NCBI GenBank assembly: GCA_018806915.1
Contig: JAGKQI010000054.1
Coordinates: 434,001-498,000, forward strand
Length of the DNA: 64,000 nucleotides
Direction of reading: 5' to 3'
DNA from: Phytophthora colocasiae
Taxonomy: Eukaryota; Oomycota; Peronosporomycetes; Peronosporales; Peronosporaceae
The translations under genes and the position numbers were made by a program. Position 1 is the stretch's first letter; every line of letters starts with the position of its first letter. The notes under the pieces were generated by a model, which saw nothing but the letters and a program-made list of their open reading frames with translations, was not told where the DNA came from and ran no database searches. Shown piece by piece: positions 53,497-64,000 of this stretch.

Positions 53497-55022
53497 CATC
53501 CAAGTGAATGTCGAGCGAGGGCTTCGCAGCCGTCGTGCGCTTACCGGTATTACTGTGCAATAATACCATTATTGTAGCTCATAAAATGCAGTTGTTACCC
53601 GACAACGCACATTGCGCGTCGGGCTCATTGCTGGAATCGATCGCCAGATGTACGAGGGGAAGTTGGATGTGCCTCGCCGTTAGCTAAAAAAACTGAGTGG
53701 GCTTGTCTGCTGCAGTTCTTGCTTCTGCTCCTGTGCGGTTTGATTGAAGCTCTTCTTCTTGCCTCGTGCCGATATAGAGCACAAGAGACGGCGGGCGGCG
53801 CGAATTTTGCATGCTGTATTCAATGTATTGTCGGCTTGCTCGTCTGTACGGTTTGCAAGCTTATCGATTCAAAGCCTGCACGCGCAGCATTGGAACACGC
53901 TCGAGATCGTTGCGAGCTTTGCATCGATAATTAATCGGGCTAAGCGAGCTTTCTCTTCGAAGTATCTGCGGCGGAGTCTACTATGGCATTCACGTAAATG
54001 TACATACATGTACTAACGGCCGTACTGTGGCCTGCTCAACTTGGCCTTGAAGGCATCCGCCACGAGCGATTGGACGCCAGAGCCGGCGTTCGACGGCGCG
54101 AGTTGCAGCGTTACCAGCGGAGACAGGACCGCTGCATGTCAAACGCGACGAGCCATGTTTGGATCTCTAACAGAAACTCGATTGCTTTTTCATTTCAAAA
54201 ACAGAAATGCATGTACATGTAGCACACAATGCTGCTCAAGCTGCACACCACGGAGTATTGTCTTCAGCTACTGTAAAGATCGTGACGAGCGGTTTCCGCG
54301 CCGGTGAAAACCCAAGGCCTACAGCTAACCGCTGAAGCGCAAGTGTCAAGTGTCAAGTGCAACCTTTGACACATGAGTGGCACAGCAGCCGTTTGTCGCA
54401 GCTCGTCATCGTAGTGGTGGTGCTGGCGGTGATTGCCAGGCGCGGCAGGCAGAGAATGGATGGCGCTGCGGCCCCGCTGAACCCAGGCGCGAAAGATCCT
54501 ACGGTCTCCGTTCAACCATCCTGGTCGATTTGAGCATTACGACGCCAGAGCCATTGAAAAATGGCCGTCGACACCTTGAGTCAAGGTCCTTGAGGCACTC
54601 CACCCAACACAACACCGCAAGAGCTGACTCATGCCTACAGTCGAGACATGGATTTGAAGCAGCACTTGGCACTTGGCCATTGCTGCTCATGCTGGCCAGT
54701 GCTGGCAGCCTGTCAATCGCCGGCCACTTCAACGCACAACAGCGTTCGCTGCGAGCCAAACTCAGGCTCATCTCCGCTTTGCGCAATGGCTTTGTGCGAT
54801 GGCTACAGTGCTGCCACGTCAGAGCCGCCGCCACCACCGATCTCGCTTCCCGCGCGCTTCTGTAGCCACTTCCTGATCCGCCGAACTTCAGTCTGATGGA
54901 CATGTCGCGTTGAAGCTGCTCATGGCCGCCCGCTTCAGCTTGAAGGGCTGCGTACGATGCTTGGGGCAACTTAATGTACTGTGTCGTGTAGAAAGTATCT
55001 GCATCATAGCAGGAATTTAGTA
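53497..55022. other. Transposon-rich intergenic region, no gene supported
   Basis: Contains only overlapping unconvincing frames, among them a 196-codon minus frame that runs out of the MITE. The GC-rich part at 53980-54900 may be old repeat sequence. Several short CCTTGAGTCAAGG-like palindromes occur. Confidence 0.4.
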
Positions 55023-55187
55023 CAGGTTTCTGCCTCAATAAAGAAGTTGGAGTCTGCATGCAAATGGCAAGGTTATAAGAAATAGACAAGACAGTTCGAT
55101 TTAAAAATATTGTCAGTTCATAAAATGGTGATATGCAGCTCGGAAGGTTATCGGTTTTTCAGGCTTCTTTATTGAGGCAGAAGACTG
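55023..55187. mobile_element. 165-bp TA-flanked MITE, copy 2
   Basis: Same length, ends and orientation as 50422-50586, with one difference noted (ATCGG for ATCAG). TA flanks at 55021-55022 and 55188-55189. Confidence 0.9.
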
Positions 55188-55402
55188 TATAATAAACTCG
55201 TGCTATCTTTCCGTGATAGACTCTGCATACATGGCATGTGAAGTTGAACACCGAGGCCACTGGAATCGACGACAATCATGTGAGTGTGAAGGTCACAATG
55301 GTCTCAAGTTGTTCATTTTCTATGACTTCAAGTTGAAGTTGTCAAGAGTGTTTGTCAAGTTAAAGACTTCAACTTGTAGATACGTTAAACCAAACGTTCG
55401 CG

Positions 55403-58400
55403 CTATAGACAGTATAACCGAGTACCGCACAACACGCGCTTCATGAGCGTTTTGCGCAGTGAGACTACAGGTGCGCAGCCTTTGTCTTGCCCTGAATAAT
55501 ACTCGAGTTCAAGGAATCCTGCCCGGTTCACGCCACCTTCTTTATTATCCTCCTTCTCCCAACGAGAAGGTAGTTTCCACCCTGGTATACCTGGTTCTCC
55601 CTGTACAAGCGTAAAGCTCTGGTTGAGCCAATTTTCCCCCGGTTCCCCAATAGCCAGGTCTACCAGCACTTTGGTCACTTCTCGCTCATCGTAGATTGAC
55701 AAGTTGAGGGAGTAGAACCGCTCTGGGGCCATGGGGTTCATAATATTTAGCCAGCCCAACATACGTGCACATACTTGCTGCTCTCCCTTGGACATGGCAT
55801 CGTAGATCACGTAGAAGTTCTGGACATCAATAAGCCTGGAGAACAGTATACGGGCCGTCTCAGGTCGAGCATGGAAGGATGCTGGCATACACGCGATGAT
55901 CTTTGAAGCTTGTTCGCACGAGAGCCACCGATCACAAATTGCAGACTCGATTTGTACCATCTTCAGACCCACGTTCTCCTTCGTAGCTCCTGTAAGTCGA
56001 AATGTGTACGCGTGGTCAGCTACGAATCCCCAACCACGTTTGAGGATGGAGACGCGAGTTCTATTCCAAAACTCGGATTGTTCTTGGGATCCAGTCCGCT
56101 TCATCTTCATCCTCGCTAGTCCAGCCAGTCCAGTGAGCTCTGCAACCGCTTCAGTCTCTTCTTCGTCTTCATTTTTACCTTCACCTTTTGCCTCCATCGG
56201 TCGTCGTTGTCCTTTTGCTCTTTGAGCTCGAGTAGGACCAAGAGAACCTAAAGCGTCAGGTAGAACGACATCCATCTGAAGTAAATCAATGAGTTGGTCG
56301 AATCTCCGGTCACTGATCTGGGTAGTACCGCGCTTCGGGCGTGTCGTACTTACATAGTCGAAGCAGAGTTTACCCCGACGAGGTAGAGAGTGGAAGAATG
56401 TGTTAGTGAGCACGATACTATGGCCATCCAGTTCTTCATTACGGAAATTCTCCCAGTTCCCATGTTGAGAAGTATCAGCACGACCTGAACGTAGTTTCGA
56501 GAAGAGCTTCTCGCTCTGAGCCACTTCCGCCAGCTTAGTTAGAGCAATTCGGTCCTTGTGCTTCGCTAGATCGAACGAGTAGTGCGCTGTAGGGTTCCCC
56601 AGTACTACAGAATAGGCACTACCCATTCGAGCTTTTAGCTTACACCTTTGCATGAGCGTCAATGTCCGACCTAAGAGAATTTGAGCCTCTTTAGCTGTGA
56701 GCATTTGTGGGAGTAATAGAGCGATTGTCTCGATCTTCTTGCTTTCAGGTTTTAAGTAGTGACAAGCATCGAGAAGTTGATAGGCTTGAGCTGCTGTAAG
56801 TCGGATCTCTGAATCATACATGGCTACATGGAAGAGATCGTCCTGTTCAGCTTTGGAAGTAGCTACTTCAATGATATTCCGGATCAAAAGTTCCAAGCCA
56901 ACTCGAGAGATTTTACCTTGACGGAAAGCTTCATCATTTGTAGCAAAAGCTTCGCGATCATAAAGGAAATCAACGTCTAACTGACCATCTTCAGGGATGA
57001 TCCAAGGTTTTTGAGTCGAAGCTTCTAACAGAGAGACCAGTGGCACCTTCTCGAGATTTAATTCGTCATGCTCGCCTTTATCCTGACCCAATAACTTGTT
57101 CTTGATTCGATCTAGTAGTAAATCTTTCATGAATTCAACAAATTCGAACTCCTCCATCTCGCCATCTCCGCTGATATCGTAAGTAGTAATAGCATTCGAG
57201 ATCTCCTTCTCATCATAATTGTCAATTCCCAACATTGTGAACGCTTCTTCAACTTCATCAGCGTCAATTTTACCCGAATGATCTTCATCGATCACCTGGA
57301 AAACTGCATGGAAGAAGAACGCACTAAATTCCCCTTCCTCAATGAATCCTGAGCGGTTATAGTCGAATTTCTCCAACATAGAAGACAAACTCTCCATTCT
57401 AGGGAACAACCCAATTTGATTCAGAACCGCCATGAGTTCATCCAGATCCACATACCCGGATTTATCACGGTCAACGTTAGCAAACAGTGCATCCAACCCT
57501 CTGGTTTCCAGTGTGCTCTCTTCTCCTTCACTATGAACTCCTGCTCCTTTATGTTGTTCAACCACAAGGTTCTCTTTCTTGATCAAAGTAATCGCTCTTG
57601 TCGCCGAAGTTGGAGATTTATATTCCATTCGTAAAAATCGACAGCCTTTTCGAGTTGTAGCGAGACGGACGAGCTCCATTGCGATCATTTTATCGTAAGC
57701 ATTGCTTAACTGAAGCGAGTATCTTCCAGCAGGCTCTCGAGGGTTAAATACTCGAGAAGACTTGGCATCAAATACTGGTAGATCTTGGATATTAACGTCT
57801 GCACTTGCGTGTGAATTAACACCAGCAGAAGTAGGTCTAACACCGCCAGAAGTAGGTCTAACGCCGCCAGAAACAGGTCTTAAACGCACTGGAGCGGGGG
57901 CAGAAGCCTCAATAGGCATAATATTTGCTCCGAGGTTGCAAGCATGGAGTTCAATGGTACATCCGACTTTCGTTCGGTTTGAACACAGAGCAGCCATGAG
58001 TAATTGACCTCCTTCTCTTCCAATACTATTGCCATTTAGCTGAAGTGTACGTAAAGTGCGGTTGGATCGGATCGCGTTAGCAAGTACCATGGCCCCTTTC
58101 ACTCCAATACTGTTGTAGGACAAATCCAGCATCTGTAGACTCTTGTTGAAGCGTAAAGCCTCGCCAAACATCATAGCTCCAGCATCTGCACAGGCGTTAT
58201 AAGCGAGTTTAAGCTCCACTAGTGTCTGATTGTCACGGATGGAATTCGCCAGCGCAATGCTGCTTTCCAATCGTAAATAATTCCACGATAAATCGAGATG
58301 AACAAGCACAGGATTCACATGGAGCATATTGGCAATTGCTTCTCCTCCAGTGGTAAAATTGGGCTGAACAACATTGAGATTCTCCGCTTTACCGATACAA

Positions 58401-59958
58401 TTCCTGCTCATCCATAGATGCCGAATTGACTGGTTTTTCTCAAAAGCAGTCATAAAGGCTGCGCATTCGTGATCATCAATATCCGCATTGTCAACGTGCA
58501 GCATTTCCAATGTACAGCTGGAAGAAACGAGATATGATCGAAGTGTTTGAGCGCTTTTTGGGCCGATTTCGTTCTGGGAGATATCCAATCGACGGAGGTT
58601 CATGGTCAAACTACCTTCACTCACAGCTTTTAAAAGTTCATTCAGACCATTGTCACTAAGACGGTTGTCTCGTACGCTGATCTCTTCGACATGAGGGAGA
58701 TCGTGTACGAGTGTCTTGGCAAAAGCTGAAATTGCAGCATCACCTAGAGATTGGAAGGAAAAATCAAACACATTGGTGTGTCTGTTGCGGATTAGAAAGG
58801 GAACGACAACTTGAGATTTCGCAGTGCAGGAGGCCAGGAAATGAGCTCGTGGTGATAATTTATCACTCATAGGCAATTCTGGACGGTTCTCGGTGTTTGT
58901 GATCAAGGATGAAACTCTGGAGATAAGACGTGATGGATTCAGCTCTTCACTCACTTTTTTCATCTCGTAAGAGGATGGATATACGGGGACAAATGCTTCC
59001 GAATCATCATCGTCTGGTAAATCGAGAGCACTTTTTGCAGCTTTACTATCCATGAAAAGGTAAGGACGGGAATAAAGCTGCTTGTACTGCACGTAGAACT
59101 CTTCTTTTGCAGTTTTGCCAAAGTATTCGTGACTGGTTGGAGTGTTGCTCAACTCTTCTTGGGAAAGACGACGAAGTCGTAGAGCCCTTCCTGTAGCGTT
59201 TTCACTGCTGAGATCAAGATTACGTTGTCCTCTAGTTGATTTGGTTCCTGGAGTCTACACATACAGTTAGGTGGATCTGAAATAAACTATTTGGTTGCAA
59301 CATACCCCAGAACTTGATCCAGTGCTTTGATCAGCGAAAGATGGAGCTAGATCTACCGCAATAACAAGTTCACCTTCTTGTTGGCTCTCATTATCCGGGA
59401 TTGTCTCCTTCTCTTCCTTAGAGTGACTCGATTGTACCCTAGAAGACTGGTGATCTGTTACTAGTAGTAAATTTTTGTGTGATACAGATTTCAACAATCT
59501 CCGTTCTCGTTTGTTGTTTGTAGTGATCAAACGCTTCGAGGACATTGAGTTTTGGCGACGTAGTAACCGTCCATTGGGTTTGGATGCTGATGCTTGTACT
59601 CCTTCAAGTTCTCGATTCGTGTCTTCCTCTGGTAAAGAATCTCCAAAAATCTGCATTGTGCGTAGATAACGATGTTTACTACCTAGTGGGCAAAGATCTC
59701 TCGGAATTACGATTGGTGGCTCCATTTCCAGCGGTTCAGGAGGCATTTCCGGCAGGGGGACAGAATCTCCAAACGAGTTTCTAAACAAAATAATAAATTG
59801 TGAACTGTATCCGAAATGGACGTATGAGGAACGTACCGGTACCAGGACACTTTACTTTTCGCTTTGTCACGACCATTTGAACTGTTAATTCCTTCACCAA
59901 GAGCTGATAATGAATTAGGACGCCCAAATATCGGTACCGCTTCTTGGTTTTGCATCAC
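55403..59958 (-). CDS. Large LRR/EF-hand protein, 1,482 aa
   Basis: Three exons (59958-59837, 59780-59306, 59254-55403) close in frame. The N-terminal 240 residues are polar. Ribonuclease-inhibitor-type LRRs follow at about 350-640: LRRLDISQNEIGPKSAQTLR, LVHLDLSWNYLRLESSIALA, LQMLDLSYNSIGVKGAMVLA. A GVRPTSGG tandem motif then leads to four EF-hands: VDRDKSGYVDLDEL, FDYNRSGFIEEGEF, IDEDHSGKIDADEV and YDISGDGEMEEFEF. A helical region with LTAAQAYQLLDACHYLKPES resembles DUF4476. The C-terminus has no clear domain. The EF-hand loops have mostly acidic ligands, so calcium binding is likely. Combined LRR and EF-hand proteins are frequent in flagellates, but the role here is not known. Confidence 0.88.
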
Positions 59959-60036
59959 TAAAGTTGTCGTTTCGCGTCCTAATATGTAGTCTACACAGTT
60001 CTTGAAGCGTCGTCAGCGAAAGACCAATTGTTCACG

Positions 60037-62352
60037 ATGGAACTGAATCAGAGGCATGTGGTGACAGGCTCGTTGGCAATGACGACGGATGTGGTCATGA
60101 ACCGAGCGGGAATCTACGACTTGCTGGCACTGAAAGAGGTTGAAGTTTCTTGTTGACTGCATGGTGAATTAATTATTCATAAACTTACATTTTGATTTTA
60201 GCTGATTCTACGCGATGAATATCTTGCTCAAGTGGATGAAACTTGTGCTCAAAGTCTAGCATCGTTGGAGATTTTATCCTTATCACACAACCGATTAACA
60301 TCGCTAGATAATTTCCAGTATTTCGTCAACTTGATTGAGGTTTGAAATCGGGAATCATGATGGTTTTGAGTAAATTAACTGTTTTTATTGTTCCGCGCAG
60401 CTCAACATGAACTTCAATCAGATAGAGAAACTCGATAATCTTCAGGTATGGAAATGACTTGAGCTGAGATTTATAATGGAAAATCTTACGTTTGTGGCTT
60501 GTAGTGTGCTGGGCTAGAGAAATTGTTCCTTGCCAATAACCAGGTTTGGATGGGCGACTATCTGAAAATGAGTCAAGACTAAAGTTTCTATGAAGGTTGT
60601 GGACATAACTCCGCTACGGAAATTGCTGAAATTGAATACTCTCTCCGTGTATGGCAATCGGATCGGCGATTTAGACTCCGCTCTACACACATGTCGTTGC
60701 TTACCCAAGGTAAAACTTTGTTGTGAAGATCTTACTCGTTTTATCTAATATTTTTCTAGCTACGTTCTCTTGATTTAGGCGGGAATCCGTGCTCACGCGA
60801 TATCGAAGGGTACAAATTTCGGGTTGTTCGTGTCTTGTCACGTCTGAAAACATTAGACGGTGACAAACTCACACAGCTTGACAAGGAATTAACAGAGGAG
60901 TTCTTTGCCTCTGCACACAAACGCGCTCGACAAAGTAACGACGGGTATATTGGAGCCCGACCATTTACAGCTCCTGCAGCTGGAGCAAGAGGAAATCTAG
61001 CCCCAACAAATGGTGAGATAGTATCCATTGACGCTGATGATTTCTGACCATTTTACTGCAGGCATTGATCCTTTTGCCAGTAATCTTATGCCTCGTGGGA
61101 ATGTTCGACTGTTCCGCGATGATTTCCTCAACAACAATCCGATTCTTCTTGAATACATGGCTCAGAACGCTAGCAACAGGCAAGATCAGCTCAACGGCTT
61201 GGATGACGATTCATCTCCATCCAGCTCCAGTTTTGTCGAGAAAATGCGAACTGCTAATCCACTGTCCAGTAACGAAATGGACACGCCTGACGCTGAGGAA
61301 TCAGTTTCAACGAAGCCGAGTCTGTCACAAAGTGTGTCAACGTCACATTTGGCCGTGGATCCGTCAGACCCTAACACGACGATCCGAAAGCTGCTGAAGC
61401 ACATTGAAGTGCTGATGGTAAGCAATTTTTTTCGTTTGAGTAATTCAATTCTTCTCTTACCGGCGTTTTTGTCAGGAATCTCTGGAAAAGTACAAGAGCC
61501 ACCAACTCGATGCAGTGAGTGAATCGTTGCTAGAAGAGAACAAGCAACTTCAAACTGAGAACAACAACATTCCGATCCTTCAAGAGCAGATCCAGGACTT
61601 GAAGAAGCAGTTAGTCCGACTTGAAAGCGGCCCAGGCGGAGCCAGAGTGGCCGAAACAAAACGAGTCAAAGCTTTGGAGCAACAGAATGCAAGTTTACAA
61701 CGGGAAAACTCGCGGTTGAGAGAAATGCTGCTCCGTCAAACGAAAGCGACTGAGGAATCACTCGACGCTCTAAAGTCCCCCCGAATACCTCTCGATAACG
61801 AAGCAACTGAGACTCAAGACAAGCTGGTAGATCCTCAACGGTTATCACACTCGGAGGTAAAGTGTTTGACCTTAGCTAAGAACTCATACGAATACTCACC
61901 GGGTCCTCTGTGTACCAGCTTCTCGATGAATCCGCACTGATTGACGTGGAATTGACCGAGTTGATACTACAGAATGAAGTCTCACTTGAGCTCATCCGAA
62001 ATGTGCGTACCTGATATGATCCTTCGTAGAGCTGAAAGTCTAACACACTTGGTTTCAGGACATTAAAAACACGAAGAAGGAGTGGGAAGAGCATTTTCAG
62101 CAGGCCAAGTCAGCTGAACAAGCTCAAGTACGTCCTCAAACCTCTTTGGGACTGAATACCAGTAGATCGGAAGTGGGGTTGGATCTCTCTGCGGCTCAAA
62201 ATGGAGAAATTCGAGGTCGACGGCTCCACACTTCGGCAGGATTTCTCCACGGACCAGACGCACATTTGCTACGACAAACGCCAGTACATCCGCTCTCCAG
62301 CATTCACGAGGCTAGTAACAGTGACGGTCCCACAAACATCCTTACCTTATGA
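60037..62352 (+). CDS. LRR and coiled-coil protein, 601 aa
   Basis: Ten exons are read: 60037-60138, 60202-60339, 60401-60445, 60505-60543, about 60596-60709, 60760-61012, 61062-61417, 61476-61856, 61919-62002 and 62059-62352. They sum to 602 codons. SDS22-like LRRs fill about 35-150 (LEILSLSHNRLTSLDNFQYF, LNMNFNQIEKLDNLQ, LEKLFLANNQ, LRSLDLGGNPCSRDIEGY), closed by an LRR cap (YKFRVVRVLSRLKTLDGDKL). A Ser-rich linker and a coiled coil (SLLEENKQLQTENNNIPILQ; LEQQNASLQRENSRLREML) follow. Such SDS22-type LRR plus coiled coil is common in ciliary and centrosomal proteins such as CEP72-like ones. The end of the last exon is the least certain part. Confidence 0.78.
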
Positions 62353-62503
62353 GAGCAAATACCTGCTAAGAAAACGGAGTAGGTACGACCACAACTACTC
62401 CAATCCCGCGAAAGATACAAGCAAAATGCATTTTGTTTCACCCTCGGCCAACTGGATCGCTGTTTCCTTGGGGCATTCATGTTTTGCTCCGTGTACAAGC
62501 GAT

Positions 62504-64000
62504 TTAGGAAGTTCCGTGAGCTGCAGCATCAGGCCACGTCCCGTCTTCTAAGACCGGCCAGTTAGTTGCGTTCCGCTCATGGACCGGTACTAAAATCTCG
62601 CGTGTACTAACATCCACTTGCGATAGCTCTGACGTAGATAAACATCGAACAACAGGTCACATTAATAATCTCTTCAGTCAGCATACCAATATAAGCGAAC
62701 TATCAATACCTTGCAAAGTAAAGTTGAACAACGTGGGCGCAGGTACATCATTTGGCAGCTTCAGATCTTTCTGTCGCAGCTCATCGAAGAACGGATGCGC
62801 AGCAGCTTCCAGCGGTTTCGCACGTCTACAAAACAGCGCTATCAGCACCGCCTTCATCAATTCCAATAGATAAAACCTTACCGTTTCGGGTCATAGACCA
62901 GCATTTTGGACAGCAAGTTAATTGCCTCAGGCGGGGTTCGTGAACGGAAGATCTTACTCCAAGAGTGAGCCTTAATCTGCGGGAACTGGAACTCCGTGTA
63001 ATTCGGGTTCATCGCTTCAATCTCCTCGCGCTGTGGCGTGCCCAGCACCTTGATAATTTCCACCAACTGGTCCACACCGCTCTCTCCAGGGAACAAAGGC
63101 TGCCCCAGAAGCAACTCCGCGCACACACAACCTAGTGACCAGATATCTAGACAGAGCAGACAAATCAATTATAAGATAGTTAGCACACAAATCTGCTTTC
63201 AGCATTAGGAAAAGATACGAACCGATCGCCGTGGTGTAGTCCGTAGCTCCAAAGATCAGCTCCGGGGCGCGGTAATAGCGCGAACAAATGTATGACACGT
63301 TGGGTTCGTTCTTTTGCAGAACTTTGGCGCTTCCGAAGTCGCACAGCTTCACCTCGTGTGATCTGGGGTCCAGTAGCAGGTTTTGCGGTTTAATATCACG
63401 GTGGCAAATGCCCATGGAGTGGATGTAGGCCAGAGAGCGGCAGATCTGATAGATGTAAAGCTTCACCAGCACAATTGGCATGTACTGCTTGGCCTTCTGC
63501 AGCTGTCGGGCCACCCCATAGACCGTATCGGGAATGAACTCCAGCACCAGGTTCAGATACAGTTCGTCCGGCTTCTCTCCGTTGCAGTAGAAGCAGTGTT
63601 TAAGCTGCACAATGTTCACGTGGTGTAGTTGCCGCATAATCTGCAACTCTCGGTTCTGTATACAAAAAATAACGAAGATAAGTCAACTCGAAAATGTTAA
63701 TAAAAAACAGTTCCTCTAACCTTGAAGCGTTTATCCTGTAGAACTTTCTTGATGGCTACAATTTCACCTGTTTCCTCCACTGTAGCTTGGAACACGACAC
63801 CAAACGAGCCGTTGCCGATAATTCTCTCAGCTGAATAATGGATCGTTTTACCCTACAAAATAAAAAATAGTATCAAGTTCTCCACCCAATTACTCACAAT
63901 GTTGGACATACATCAGACAAAGTGTGGGCAGAGTCTCCTACTGTGATCCCCGTGCTCTCGTTGCGCATATCCTCCTTCTTCTTGGTAGTTGACGCCGTCG
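62504..64000 (-). CDS. Glycogen synthase kinase 3 (GSK3/shaggy), N-terminus beyond the window
   Basis: Six exons are visible: 64000-63912 (partial), 63852-63721, 63655-63223, 63146-62882, 62825-62710 and 62628-62504. The kinase shows the glycine loop [12 protein letters not shown], the lysine in [10 protein letters not shown], the catalytic loop [18 protein letters not shown], the activation tyrosine in [20 protein letters not shown], and [16 protein letters not shown], all diagnostic for GSK3. GSK3 is a constitutive Ser/Thr kinase for primed substrates in Wnt-, nutrient- and development-type signalling. The last exon adds about 40 residues ([18 protein letters not shown]). It is convergent with the LRR gene, with 151 bp between the stops. 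The first residues lie outside. Confidence 0.95.

Noticed and set aside
54499..55089. 196-codon minus-strand frame
   Set aside because: It begins inside the 165-bp MITE and runs into GC-rich spacer. No domain was seen.
1..64000. RxLR or Crinkler effectors, CRISPR arrays, rRNA genes
   Set aside because: I looked for secreted proteins with RxLR-dEER or LFLAK-type motifs, repeat-spacer arrays and rRNA cores and found none I could support.

Overview
The window is nuclear DNA from an oomycete, most likely Phytophthora-like. The strongest marker is a seven-transmembrane receptor fused to a phosphatidylinositol-phosphate kinase (20093-23189), an architecture typical of oomycetes. Short GT-AG introns (about 45-90 nt), compact gene spacing and several cilium-type genes (TTC29, a lebercilin-like protein, a CCDC34-like protein) fit a zoospore-forming species. 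No prokaryotic, organellar or viral segment was seen.

Layout. 1-17.6 kb is a nested transposon block. A Ty1/copia element (127-5142) stands on its own at the left. To its right lies one ruined host membrane-protein gene (minus strand, 17564 to 5821) split by three transposons of different classes: a Mutator-like element (15715-17261, 9-bp duplication), a Merlin/IS1595-type element (11391-15517, 8-bp duplication) and a second copia element (5848-11086, 5-bp duplication). Removing the three elements and one copy of each duplication leaves one open frame of 201 codons from 17358 to 5821, so the boundaries check each other. The Merlin element is the most unusual object: its transposase has four exons, and the 2.6-kb first intron holds a separate three-exon gene for a lysine/alanine-rich protein with a Ulp1-type (C48) cysteine protease domain. 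The second copia element lacks the reverse transcriptase core yet has near-identical LTRs, and carries an antisense chromodomain-like reading frame between pol and its 3' LTR. Both copia elements appear primed by a half-molecule of initiator tRNA-Met, and the gag ATG lies inside that primer site.

17.9-48.8 kb is gene-dense: eEF1B-gamma, GPCR-PIPK, a two-helix coiled-coil membrane protein, a YbjQ-family mitochondrial protein, an unknown protein, a choline-transporter-like protein, a CCDC34-like protein, NF-YC, a sugar-phosphate/nucleotide-sugar transporter, a lebercilin-like protein, a 69-aa protein, VPS26C, an unidentified decayed gene, farnesyl diphosphate synthase, TTC29, an RRM protein, the Golgi protein CASP, an inner-membrane-peptidase-like S26 protease and a FYVE/DEP protein. 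A perfect 35-bp-arm palindrome lies at 38080-38151.

49.8-55.2 kb is a second, younger transposon cluster: a 458-bp MITE with 31-bp inverted repeats, two almost identical 165-bp TA-flanked MITEs, and an apparently intact MULE with a 799-aa transposase, precise inverted repeats and a 9-bp duplication. 55.4-64 kb returns to genes: a 1,482-aa LRR/EF-hand protein, a 601-aa LRR/coiled-coil protein and a GSK3 kinase cut by the right window edge. The genes are mostly housekeeping and do not form one pathway. Exon models come from reading GT-AG signals, and the summed exon lengths close in frame for almost all of them; exceptions are noted.
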